Shown here: positions 27,618 through 36,070 of the stretch, piece by piece
Numbering within the stretch: the first letter of the stretch is position 1
Layout: each line of letters starts with the position of its first letter
Assembly (NCBI RefSeq): GCF_000024085.1
Contig: NC_013166.1
Span: 248,001 to 312,000, forward strand
Length of the DNA: 64,000 bases
Origin: Kangiella koreensis DSM 16069
GTDB lineage: Bacteria > Pseudomonadota > Gammaproteobacteria > Enterobacterales > Kangiellaceae
Reading direction: 5' to 3'
Notes under the pieces: model-generated
The model's database searches: none
Seen by the model: the letters and a program-made list of their open reading frames with translations, nothing else
Told to the model about the DNA's origin: nothing
Program-made: the position numbers and the translations under genes

Positions 27618-28922
27618 TTAGAAGGAGTAATTGACTCTTAACATAACGGCATTCCAGTCCGGTAACAAGGTTTGCTGCTGTAGCGCACCGTATTTTTCCG
27701 GCTCGGTTGGCGTCTGGTTATACATCTCCAGCGAGAAGCGCCATTGATTGCCCGCCGCCGTCTTCAAACCGTATTCCAACCCCACCGTGATCGCATCGTA
27801 TTCAGCCAGTCGATAGTCGGATGACGCGAATTGTGGCAAAGCTTGATCCTGGCGCAGATAAGGCTGGTAGAAATCAGCCTGAGTTTGTGTGTAATAGCGG
27901 ACATGCGGCTGCCAATAATCGCCATTATCCAGCCCAAAGCGATACTTGAAATCGACAGTATGCGAATCAATTTCCCAGTCATCGGTCATATAACGGTAGG
28001 ATACGTCAAGAATGTCACCATCAATATAGCGTTTGTAACGACCGAATAAGCCGTGCTTGGTTCGCTTGTCTGGACGGCTTTCAAATAAAACGTTAGCAAC
28101 CGGAATCCCATCATCAAAGTAGTTACCCTGATCATCCAGCACGCTCAGTACCTTGTAAGGATCATTGTGATAGCCATCCGACATGCTGTAAGAGTAGTTG
28201 AACTGGAACAGGCTTTCGCGATCAATCACCTGAGTGAGCCCAAGCAATAAATCCAACGTATCTTTATCCTGAGTATCGCTCAATTTGTTTTGCGGGTCGC
28301 CAACAGGCTGCATCCGGCCAAAAGCAATCGGTGCTCCACCAACCGGATCAATCGAGTCGAAAGCATAAGATAGTCCGGCAAACAGGGTGCTGTTTCGATT
28401 GTTGAAGTCGTAACTGATGTTGCCGTTGATAGACGCTGACAGATAATCGTACTCTTTAGAAATATTGGCGCCTAGACCGGCTTTGGTCATATCGGATACT
28501 GGGAAAGTCCAGTTTGCTGCAAGTGCCGCGCGAGTATCTTTAAAAGTGTCGTCTAACGGATATTCATTAGCGTTAACCGTATAACTGGCGTTGCCCGAGG
28601 GTCGCGTAAAGGTCAGTGGCTGATCGCTGGCTACTGCGCCACTTGGGGAGGCACCAGTCAGGGAGTCAACGGTCAGCTTTAGGTTCAGGTATTCATCTTC
28701 ATCCAGACGTTTATTGGCATTGAAAACGGGTTCTATTGCAGAAACACGGCTATCGCTTTCTGAATAAAACAAAAAGGCGGCATCAAATTTCCAGTCGCCA
28801 ATCGCCTGTTCTTTGCTGACTGGTTCGCTTTTATCCTGCTCTTCTTCAGCATGTGCAGTACCCGTAATGAGGGTTAGCGTTGCGGTAGCCAGTGCTGATT
28901 TTAGGAATAGATTTTTCTTCAT
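27618..28922 (-). CDS. DUF3570 outer-membrane beta-barrel with candidate flavinylation motif
   Basis: 434 residues: signal peptide (ALATATLTLITGTAHA), an N-terminal strand region WKFDAAFLFYSESDSRVSAIEP, then alternating aromatic/hydrophobic strands with acidic turns typical of an outer-membrane barrel, ending in a terminal aromatic (MLRVNYSF), as the barrel-assembly machinery recognises. Residues 86-92 read DSLTGAS, matching the D-x-x-[S/T]-G-A-[S/T] site to which ApbE attaches FMN in NqrC-type proteins; T89 would be the acceptor. Encoded directly upstream of apbE and downstream of the DUF4266 lipoprotein. The family is recognised; covalent FMN is inference. Confidence 0.85.
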   Translation of the reverse strand: MKKNLFLKSALATATLTLITGTAHAEEEQDKSEPVSKEQAIGDWKFDAAFLFYSESDSRVSAIEPVFNANKRLDEDEYLNLKLTVDSLTGASPSGAVASDQPLTFTRPSGNASYTVNANEYPLDDTFKDTRAALAANWTFPVSDMTKAGLGANISKEYDYLSASINGNISYDFNNRNSTLFAGLSYAFDSIDPVGGAPIAFGRMQPVGDPQNKLSDTQDKDTLDLLLGLTQVIDRESLFQFNYSYSMSDGYHNDPYKVLSVLDDQGNYFDDGIPVANVLFESRPDKRTKHGLFGRYKRYIDGDILDVSYRYMTDDWEIDSHTVDFKYRFGLDNGDYWQPHVRYYTQTQADFYQPYLRQDQALPQFASSDYRLAEYDAITVGLEYGLKTAAGNQWRFSLEMYNQTPTEPEKYGALQQQTLLPDWNAVMLRVNYSF

Positions 28923-28957
28923 AGGTGAGTACTCGCTATAGTGTTCTTATCTTGAAA

Positions 28958-29182
28958 TTAATTACAGCCACAACCGCCGCCAGCATAAGCGCGACCACCG
29001 CTGGAGGCTTCCTTACTGAAATAGATGTGGTCATCCAGCGCATCAGTCAGGGGTTGCTCATCAAGCGCCATTTCTGGCTTGGCAAGAAGATCTTTTTCCC
29101 ACGCATTGACGCCCATGGTTGAACAGCCGCTTAGCAAACTAAAACCGAGAATGGCGACTAACAGTAGTGATTTTTGTTTCAT
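28958..29182 (-). CDS. DUF4266 small lipoprotein with C-terminal GCGCN
   Basis: 74 residues: lipoprotein signal with lipobox LLSGC (Cys20, followed by Ser, suggesting outer-membrane sorting). The short mature part runs MGVNAWEKDLLAKPEM and DDHIYFSKEAS, then a Gly-rich end with two cysteines, GGGCGCN (C71, C73). The last residues suggest a metal- or redox-active thiol pair. The start overlaps the tlpA-like stop by 4 bases (ATGA), implying translational coupling. It partners the DUF3570 barrel in this operon; function unknown. Confidence 0.85.
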   Translation of the reverse strand: MKQKSLLLVAILGFSLLSGCSTMGVNAWEKDLLAKPEMALDEQPLTDALDDHIYFSKEASSGGRAYAGGGCGCN

Positions 29183-29718
29183 TCTGTATCTCCTGAGTTG
29201 CTGGTATTGGAAGGCCCAGCATTGAATGATTGAGCGGAAAGTAAGGTTTCAATTTGTTGCTCCAGCTTGGCGACATCTTTTTGGTGAAATCCTCGATGAC
29301 GGTATTTGGCTGTACCAGCCTGATCGAGCAGATAGCTGGTTGGCATGGCGTCAACTTTAAAGTACTTGGCCAACTCGCCATCCTGATCGTAAAAAATGGT
29401 GAAACTGGCTGGATACTGTTCTAAGAACTGCTTTGCGGCACCTGGCTCGGAATCCTCATTGATGGCAATGATGACAAAATTATCTTCACCATAGGTTTTC
29501 TGTAATTCATTCATGACTGGAAAGGATTGTCGACAGGGGCCGCACCAGGAAGCCCAGAAATCTACATAAACCACTTTGCCGTGATATTGCTCGAGATTGA
29601 GTTGCTCTAACAAATCGTTGTTTTGTCCAGCATCATTAGCTGTGGCGATAGATGATCCGAGTGAACTAACGGCCAGCAGTAGCAGGCTCGGGAAAAGCTG
29701 AGGTATATTAAGTCGCAT
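29179..29718 (-). CDS. Periplasmic TlpA/ResA-like thiol-disulfide oxidoreductase
   Basis: 179 residues: signal peptide (LLLLAVSSLGSSIATA), thioredoxin fold with active site WASWCGPCRQ (C59, C62), the cis-proline loop DAMPTSYLL and a Ser/Asn-rich C-terminal tail. Members reduce specific exported thiols and usually receive electrons from DsbD or CcdA; dsbD lies at the far end of the same gene run. The natural client could be the CGC tail of the DUF4266 lipoprotein (inference). First gene of the cassette. Confidence 0.9.
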   Translation of the reverse strand: MRLNIPQLFPSLLLLAVSSLGSSIATANDAGQNNDLLEQLNLEQYHGKVVYVDFWASWCGPCRQSFPVMNELQKTYGEDNFVIIAINEDSEPGAAKQFLEQYPASFTIFYDQDGELAKYFKVDAMPTSYLLDQAGTAKYRHRGFHQKDVAKLEQQIETLLSAQSFNAGPSNTSNSGDTE

Positions 29719-29736
29719 GGAACAAGCCTAAATATG

Positions 29737-29782
29737 TCATATTAATGTTGGCTAATATGAGTGCAGGCTTGATCTGGAACAA
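29737..29782 (-). promoter_or_regulatory. Candidate operator region of the tlpA/DUF4266/DUF3570/apbE operon
   Basis: TCATATTA-N8-TAATATGA (29737-29760) is a perfect inverted repeat starting 19 bases before the tlpA-like start. Next to it, TTGAT-CTGG-AACAA (29769-29782) matches the FNR/Anr box TTGAT-N4-ATCAA at 9 of 10 positions. Together they suggest regulated, possibly oxygen-responsive, expression. The remaining gap to cutA shows no gene. Confidence 0.4.
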
Positions 29783-29932
29783 CGAACAAATGCGCGTTAG
29801 TAGTATTTAAAAGAAGAAAAGGCAGGGGACATATGTCTATAACAACAGCAAGTCGGTTATATAAAGTCAATTATTTCAATGTGATAGCTTATCTGTGGTC
29901 TATGTCGCAAAAAAAGAGCAATGAAACTGTGA

Positions 29933-30286
29933 CTAGAATCTAAGACTGTTTTCCAGCCATTCCAGATAAGCCGCTGATGCCTGTTCAATATTGCAACTGA
30001 TCAGCTCGAAAACATCGTAAGGGTGTTCTCGCTCCAGTAGGTCACCGAGTTCGGCCATTAATTCGGCATGGGTTTTAATAATCATCAATACTTCAGAGTC
30101 TTTTTCAACAGAAGCTTTTCCAGACGAATCATGCCAGCGATAAACGCTAGTGACATTGGGCACGATGTTAACGCAGGCAGCCAATTGGTCATTAACCATT
30201 AACTCTGCTAAACGTTCCGCAGTGTCCTGATCGGGTGCGGTACATAAGGCGACCTGAAAGTCTTCTTGCTCAGAAAGTCGTGACAT
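29933..30286 (-). CDS. cutA: Divalent-cation tolerance protein CutA
   Basis: 117-residue trimeric PII-like fold protein. It shows CTAPDQDTAERLAELMVNDQLAACVNIVPNVTSVYRWHD and EVLMIIKTHAELMAELGDLLEREHPYDVFELI, all canonical. Historically linked to copper tolerance; true role unclear. In related genomes cutA is often directly followed by dsbD; here the four-gene cassette lies between. Divergent from fxsA. Confidence 0.95.
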   Translation of the reverse strand: MSRLSEQEDFQVALCTAPDQDTAERLAELMVNDQLAACVNIVPNVTSVYRWHDSSGKASVEKDSEVLMIIKTHAELMAELGDLLEREHPYDVFELISCNIEQASAAYLEWLENSLRF

Positions 30287-30353
30287 ATCAATCGAACTTG
30301 TGATTTACTCGAATGTCCCCATTATAAAGCTATCGTTTAACAAAGACAGACCT

Positions 30354-30878
30354 ATGTTTTTTCGTTTCTTTTTCTTAATTTTTATTGTTCTAGCCGCTCT
30401 CGAAATCTATGTGCTGATTGAAGTCGGCAACTGGATTGGCGCTCCTGCGACTATTGGTTTAATTCTATTGACCGGTATCATTGGTGTTGGCCTATTGAAA
30501 CACCAGGGCCTATCAGTATTCGAACGCTTTAAAGGCAAGATGCAACAAGGACAGGCGCCTGCGCAGGAAATTATTGAAGGCGTATTATTGATTATTGCCG
30601 GAGCCTTCTTAATCACTCCAGGCTTTGTCACTGACACCATTGGCTTTCTATGGCTGATCCCGGTCACTCGCAGTGCTTTCGCCAAAGGCATGGTGAAGGC
30701 TGGCTGGTTCAAATTCCAGAAGATGAATGGGCAGGGAAACTTCCACTACGAATATCATCAACACACTGAAACCCGATCCAGCTCCACTCAAGATAGCCAT
30801 TCCGAAGAGCAAACCAAAGTCAGTGGCAGCCGTGTGATTGAAGGTGAATACGAACGTAAAGATGATGAAAAACAATAG
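30354..30878 (+). CDS. fxsA: FxsA-family cytoplasmic membrane protein
   Basis: About 174 residues from the ATG at 30354, which gives the usual FxsA start MFFRFFFLIFIVLAALEIYV; an upstream in-frame start adds a non-conserved stretch. Three to four membrane helices, with IGLILLTGIIGVGLLKHQG and GALLIIAG-type LITPGFVTDTIGFLWLIPVTR. The hydrophilic C-terminus is His/Ser/Glu-rich. FxsA in E. coli affects exclusion of phage T7 by F plasmids. Its position just before groESL is typical of gammaproteobacteria. Confidence 0.92.
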   Translation: MFFRFFFLIFIVLAALEIYVLIEVGNWIGAPATIGLILLTGIIGVGLLKHQGLSVFERFKGKMQQGQAPAQEIIEGVLLIIAGAFLITPGFVTDTIGFLWLIPVTRSAFAKGMVKAGWFKFQKMNGQGNFHYEYHQHTETRSSSTQDSHSEEQTKVSGSRVIEGEYERKDDEKQ

Positions 30879-30920
30879 GTTATAAATATTTTCGAAGAAA
30901 AGAATAAAAAAATGTAAAAA

Positions 30921-30947
30921 TTAGCACTCAAGCCCCTTGAGTGCTAG
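30921..30947 (+). promoter_or_regulatory. CIRCE operator (HrcA site) upstream of groES
   Basis: TTAGCACTC-N9-GAGTGCTAG matches the CIRCE consensus TTAGCACTC-N9-GAGTGCTAA at 17 of 18 arm positions. HrcA repressor binds this site to control chaperonin operons. It overlaps the -35 region of a sigma-32-like promoter. Confidence 0.9.
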
Positions 30948-30963
30948 CAAAAAGCCCCCATAT
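30936..30963 (+). promoter_or_regulatory. Sigma-32-type heat-shock promoter of groESL
   Basis: CTTGAGT (30936-30942), a 13-base spacer, then CCCCATAT (30956-30963), close to the RpoH consensus CTTGAAA-N11-16-CCCCATNT. Predicted transcription start near 30971, with an 80-base leader to groES. The right CIRCE arm occupies the -35. Confidence 0.75.
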
Positions 30964-31049
30964 AAAGCCGCAACTAATTTCTATTAGGTTATTTCTTAAA
31001 AACAAACTTTCTATAGTCAGTTAACTACTTTCTATATCAGGAGAAAAAC

Positions 31050-31340
31050 ATGAACTTACGTCCATTACATGATCGCGTCATCGTGCGCCGTTTAGAAGAA
31101 GAAACAACCTCTGCAGGCGGTATCGTTATTCCTGATAACGCCAAGGAAAAGCCAAGTCGTGGTGAAATTCTTGCCGTAGGTAACGGTAAGCCACTTGATT
31201 CGGGCGAAGTACGTGCAGTCGACGTAAAGGTTGGCGATAAAGTATTGTTCGGCAAATATGCCGGTACTGAAGTGAAAGCCGATGGCGAAGAGCTTCTAGT
31301 ATTGCGCGAAGACGACATCATGGCCGTAATTGAAGGCTAA
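31050..31340 (+). CDS. groES: Co-chaperonin GroES
   Basis: 96-residue Hsp10 that caps Gro[42 protein letters not shown] contains the mobile loop; [15 protein letters not shown] and [10 protein letters not shown] complete the fold. AGGAG lies 8 bases before the ATG. Co-transcribed with groEL, 47 bases downstream. Confidence 0.99.
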   Translation: MNLRPLHDRVIVRRLEEETTSAGGIVIPDNAKEKPSRGEILAVGNGKPLDSGEVRAVDVKVGDKVLFGKYAGTEVKADGEELLVLREDDIMAVIEG

Positions 31341-31375
31341 TTAACAGAAATTAACCGAAAATAAACTAATTTTAG

Positions 31376-33025
<1,650 letters not shown>

Positions 33026-33046
33026 TTTAACGGGTCTTTTTGCTGC

Positions 33047-33187
33047 ATTTCTTTGTTAGGTTAACTTTTACGTTTGGTCATTGGCTATTAGCCAACTCCT
33101 GCACTTAAAAAGTTAACCTGCCTCGAACTGAAGCAAAAATCCTCCGTTAAAACCATACCTTGAAAGCCTCGCGGAAGCGGGGCTTTT
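33047..33187 (+). ncRNA. Candidate small RNA element, copy 1 (ends in terminator)
   Basis: The first of two about 145-base copies. AGGTTAACTTTT (33058-33069) pairs with AAAAGTTAACCT (33108-33119), enclosing an inner hairpin TTGGCT-ATT-AGCCAA. A single-stranded stretch with CCTCC follows (33121-33160), then terminator stem GCCTCGC-GGAA-GCGGGGC with TTTT (33166-33187). Could be a groEL 3'-UTR element or a separate small RNA. No promoter identified. Confidence 0.45.
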
Positions 33188-33313
33188 CATTTTAAGGTCT
33201 TATTGCGATGCTCATTGGTTTATTACCCAGATTTTGCATAGAAAAGGGCTTCTCATTACGACTTGCGCCGCGTTACAAAGCAAAACATCGGCGTTAAATA
33301 CTCACCTGAATCT

Positions 33314-33346
33314 AAAAGCCCTGCCAATGCTAGGGCTTTTTCTTTT
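33314..33346 (+). terminator. Additional rho-independent terminator between the two repeats
   Basis: AAAAGCCCT-N9-AGGGCTTTT followed by TCTTTT. It lies in the 164-base spacer between the two repeat copies, which otherwise shows no ORF of note. Confidence 0.75.
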
Positions 33347-33351
33347 GTGGT

Positions 33352-33498
33352 ATTTCTTTGTTAGGTTAACTGTTACGTTTGGTCATTGGCTAGTAAGTAG
33401 CCAACTCCCGCACTTAAAACGTTAACCTGCCTCGAACTGAAGCAAAATTCCTCCGTTAAAACCATACTTTAAAGGCCTCGCGAAAGCGGGGCTTTTTT
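33352..33498 (+). ncRNA. Candidate small RNA element, copy 2 (ends in terminator)
   Basis: Second copy of the element after groEL. The outer stem AGGTTAAC/GTTAACCT is kept, extended by GTT/AAC with a bulge where copy 1 has TTTT/AAAA. The inner hairpin becomes TTGGCTA-GTAAG-TAGCCAA, gaining a matched base pair. The CCTCGAACTGAAGCAAAA and TCCTCCGTTAAAACCATAC segments are almost unchanged. It ends GCCTCGC-GAAA-GCGGGGC-TTTTTT (33475-33498). Paired changes favour a selected RNA structure. Confidence 0.5.
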
Positions 33499-33653
33499 AT
33501 GCCTGCATCAAAAGCGGGAAATAGGATGGGTTATAGAATTACCGAAGGTTATTTACTGTGGCAAATGATTATGATTAAAGATAAAGTTGGCCTTGTCTTT
33601 TATCGGGCACTATTTTGATGCTGTTCGATTTGAATAAAAATAGAGGAAGTAGG

Positions 33654-34442
33654 ATGGGTACTATAATTAAAGTGGTCATTGGAATAATTATTGGAGCTGT
33701 GGGTTTTTGGACACTAGATCAATATGTTATTGAAGGCGCGTTAGTTACAAAACAGACTGGCAATATCAAGCAGGAAGTTCCAATGTCAGGAAATGATTTG
33801 AGTCATGCTCAAGATAATAAAGTATCTAATGCTCAGGAAAAAGATGAAGCAGGGGAGCTAGAAAGTTTAACCAATGAAATTGAGTCATTAAAGCAAGAAA
33901 TGGAAATCAAAAATCAGGAGCTGCTGTCTTCAAAGCTAGAAAGCAAGCGATTGAATGCAATTATAAAAGGCGATGATGCTAGTCTTGATGATTTAAAATT
34001 AAACCAAAACAGCGCAAATGATAAGAGTTCTAGCGGCTTGAATAAGTTTGAGGGTATTCCTGAATCACACCATTCATTATTAAGCCGTCCTGAGTCGACG
34101 CCTAAAGCTACTTATGAGCTACACAATGATTTAACTAGCGAGGAGGAAGACATCAGTTGGGCAACGATGAAAGAGCAACAGATCAATCACTTCCTTATGA
34201 GCTATAAAGATAGTGCTCAGTACATTATACATCGCGTAGACTGCCGTAGTACCCTGTGTGAAATCATAGGGACTGAACACCCTTCTGAGAGAGACATATG
34301 GTCAGAGGTTACTGGACAGATGCGAAATCAGGCTTGGTGGGAATTTATAGGTTCTCATACCACAAGTTCGACGGATTCTAATGGTAACTTGCTATTTGTA
34401 ACTATACTGCAGCGGAATCAAGGTGTGGAGAAAGCAAATTAG
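33654..34442 (+). CDS. Membrane-anchored protein with periplasmic coiled coil, unknown
   Basis: 262 residues from the ATG at 33654, preceded by AGAGGAAGTAGG; a start at 33615 lacks this. One N-terminal helix (TIIKVVIGIIIGAVGFWTL), a charged coiled-coil region (about 60-110, ELESLTNEIESLKQEMEIKNQELL), a linker, and a C-terminal domain with VDCRSTLCEI, a two-Cys motif seen in several exported unknown proteins that may form a disulfide. AT-rich and without an operon partner. Function unknown. Confidence 0.6.
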   Translation: MGTIIKVVIGIIIGAVGFWTLDQYVIEGALVTKQTGNIKQEVPMSGNDLSHAQDNKVSNAQEKDEAGELESLTNEIESLKQEMEIKNQELLSSKLESKRLNAIIKGDDASLDDLKLNQNSANDKSSSGLNKFEGIPESHHSLLSRPESTPKATYELHNDLTSEEEDISWATMKEQQINHFLMSYKDSAQYIIHRVDCRSTLCEIIGTEHPSERDIWSEVTGQMRNQAWWEFIGSHTTSSTDSNGNLLFVTILQRNQGVEKAN

Positions 34443-34522
34443 AGGTCGGAAGATCTCGCAAGATTAATCGTGGTATTATTCAGCCATTAACTGATTCAGA
34501 CAGATAACAAGGTTTATCATCA

Positions 34523-35155
34523 ATGAGTGACATTCAGGAATTATTAAAAAACAATAAAGAGTGGGCTGAGCAGGTTGAGAGGGAAAACCCTGGCTTTTTT
34601 AAGACGCTGTCGGAGCAGCAGTCGCCGAAGTATTTATGGATTGGTTGCTCCGATAGTCGGGTGCCTGCCAACCAGATCACGGGATTATTGCCTGGAGAGG
34701 TGTTTGTCCATCGCAATGTGGCTAATGTAGTATCGCATAGCGACTTCAACTGTTTATCAGTACTGCAGTTTGCGGTTGAGGTGTTGAAGGTTGAGCACAT
34801 TATCGTCTGTGGTCATTATGGCTGTGGCGGTGTGAATGCGGCTTTAACCAATAAAAAACATGGCTTTATCGATAACTGGTTGAGCAATATTAAGGATGTG
34901 TACTTAAAGCATGAAACCAAGTTTAAACCGATAAAAGATGAGCAGGAGCGCTCGAACTTGATGTGCGAACTGAATGTTATTGAGCAGGTCAGCAATGTTT
35001 GTCGTACGACAACGGTGCAAGATGCCTGGGATCGCGGTCAGGATTTAAGTGTACACGGTTGGTGCTATGGTTTGAAAAATGGCTTGATCACCGACTTGAA
35101 AGCGACTATTAGCGGAAAAGACCAGGTACCAGATATTTTCAATTACGAAGAATAA
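34523..35155 (+). CDS. can: Beta-class carbonic anhydrase
   Basis: Interconverts CO2 and bicarbonate, for instance for the acetyl-CoA carboxylase reaction. 210 residues. The zinc ligands C42, H98 and C101 and the catalytic dyad D44/R46 are at the same positions as in E. coli Can (WIGCSDSRVPAN, VCGHYGCGGVNAAL). The C-terminal VHGWCYGLKNGLI is also typical. Monocistronic. Confidence 0.97.
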   Translation: MSDIQELLKNNKEWAEQVERENPGFFKTLSEQQSPKYLWIGCSDSRVPANQITGLLPGEVFVHRNVANVVSHSDFNCLSVLQFAVEVLKVEHIIVCGHYGCGGVNAALTNKKHGFIDNWLSNIKDVYLKHETKFKPIKDEQERSNLMCELNVIEQVSNVCRTTTVQDAWDRGQDLSVHGWCYGLKNGLITDLKATISGKDQVPDIFNYEE

Positions 35156-35260
35156 GCGGTAAGCTGTAGAAGGCTGTGGTTTTGGGGAATCACAACCTGA
35201 CTAAAAAGTTCGACAAAAAAATTGATGGGTCAGAACAGCCTGATACCAATAGGAGGGGGG

Positions 35261-36070
35261 ATGCGCAGTGATAAGGATAAATCTGTTGGTGAAGTTAGTC
35301 AGTCAGCAGAACAGCACTTTACTTATCGGATTTTTTCACCACTAGGGGCTTATCCAGCCCAGAGTTTGAGCTCTCCTTTGGGGCAGCTGATAGTGGAAAA
35401 AGATCTGATTGCTTTGGCATTTAAGAATAGTAGCCGAGCTTATGATTTAAAGTTTATGTTGGCGATGCTGTTATCAGTTAATGACGACAAAGGCTTTTTA
35501 AAGCTTTATCCCTTCCCTTATAAACACATCTTTGAGTCACGCAGTTATCAAATAACTGGGCAACAACTTCAATTCGATATTAAGCACAAGCTCTCAGAGC
35601 ACTACCGTCAGAGTGGCGAAACTATTCCTGAATTTGATCTCTATCAGAATGCTAAAGGGGCCTCATTACCAATTATTTTAGGCGGCACTTTATACAGCAC
35701 TTTTACTGACCTGATTGATATACACCAATTTAACCTTTTATCTGATGTTTTATATCAAACCAATAACGGGCTGCTGAATTTGATTTGTAAAAGCTTGCTG
35801 ATGAGTAATCAAAATAGCTGCCACATTCAATTTAGTCAGCAAGCGGTTTTGTTTTTATTGGACGCGCTGATTTTGTTCGAAGAGTTTATGGGTAAAAGCA
35901 AAGTTGACAGTTCTCGGTTGCAAACTTTGCTGACTCAGTTAGGTGATAATAAAACTGATGCGATAATTGCGAAATATCAATTGGCAGAATCGATAACTCC
36001 AATGGAATACCATAAAGCCTTTGATGCTTTATGCCACGCCTTGACTAAACACTTATTAAATAAGGGTTAG
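35261..36070 (+). CDS. Conserved-looking cytoplasmic protein, unknown
   Basis: 269 residues from the ATG at 35261, which has a perfect AGGAGG 4 bases upstream; an in-frame start at 35222 would add 13 residues. No signal peptide or clear membrane helix. Mixed alpha content with hydrophobic helices (SQQAVLFLLDALILFEEFM) and no recognised catalytic motif. The 3' end overlaps the convergent PstS-OmpA gene by 4 bases. Family not recognised. Confidence 0.6.
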   Translation: MRSDKDKSVGEVSQSAEQHFTYRIFSPLGAYPAQSLSSPLGQLIVEKDLIALAFKNSSRAYDLKFMLAMLLSVNDDKGFLKLYPFPYKHIFESRSYQITGQQLQFDIKHKLSEHYRQSGETIPEFDLYQNAKGASLPIILGGTLYSTFTDLIDIHQFNLLSDVLYQTNNGLLNLICKSLLMSNQNSCHIQFSQQAVLFLLDALILFEEFMGKSKVDSSRLQTLLTQLGDNKTDAIIAKYQLAESITPMEYHKAFDALCHALTKHLLNKG

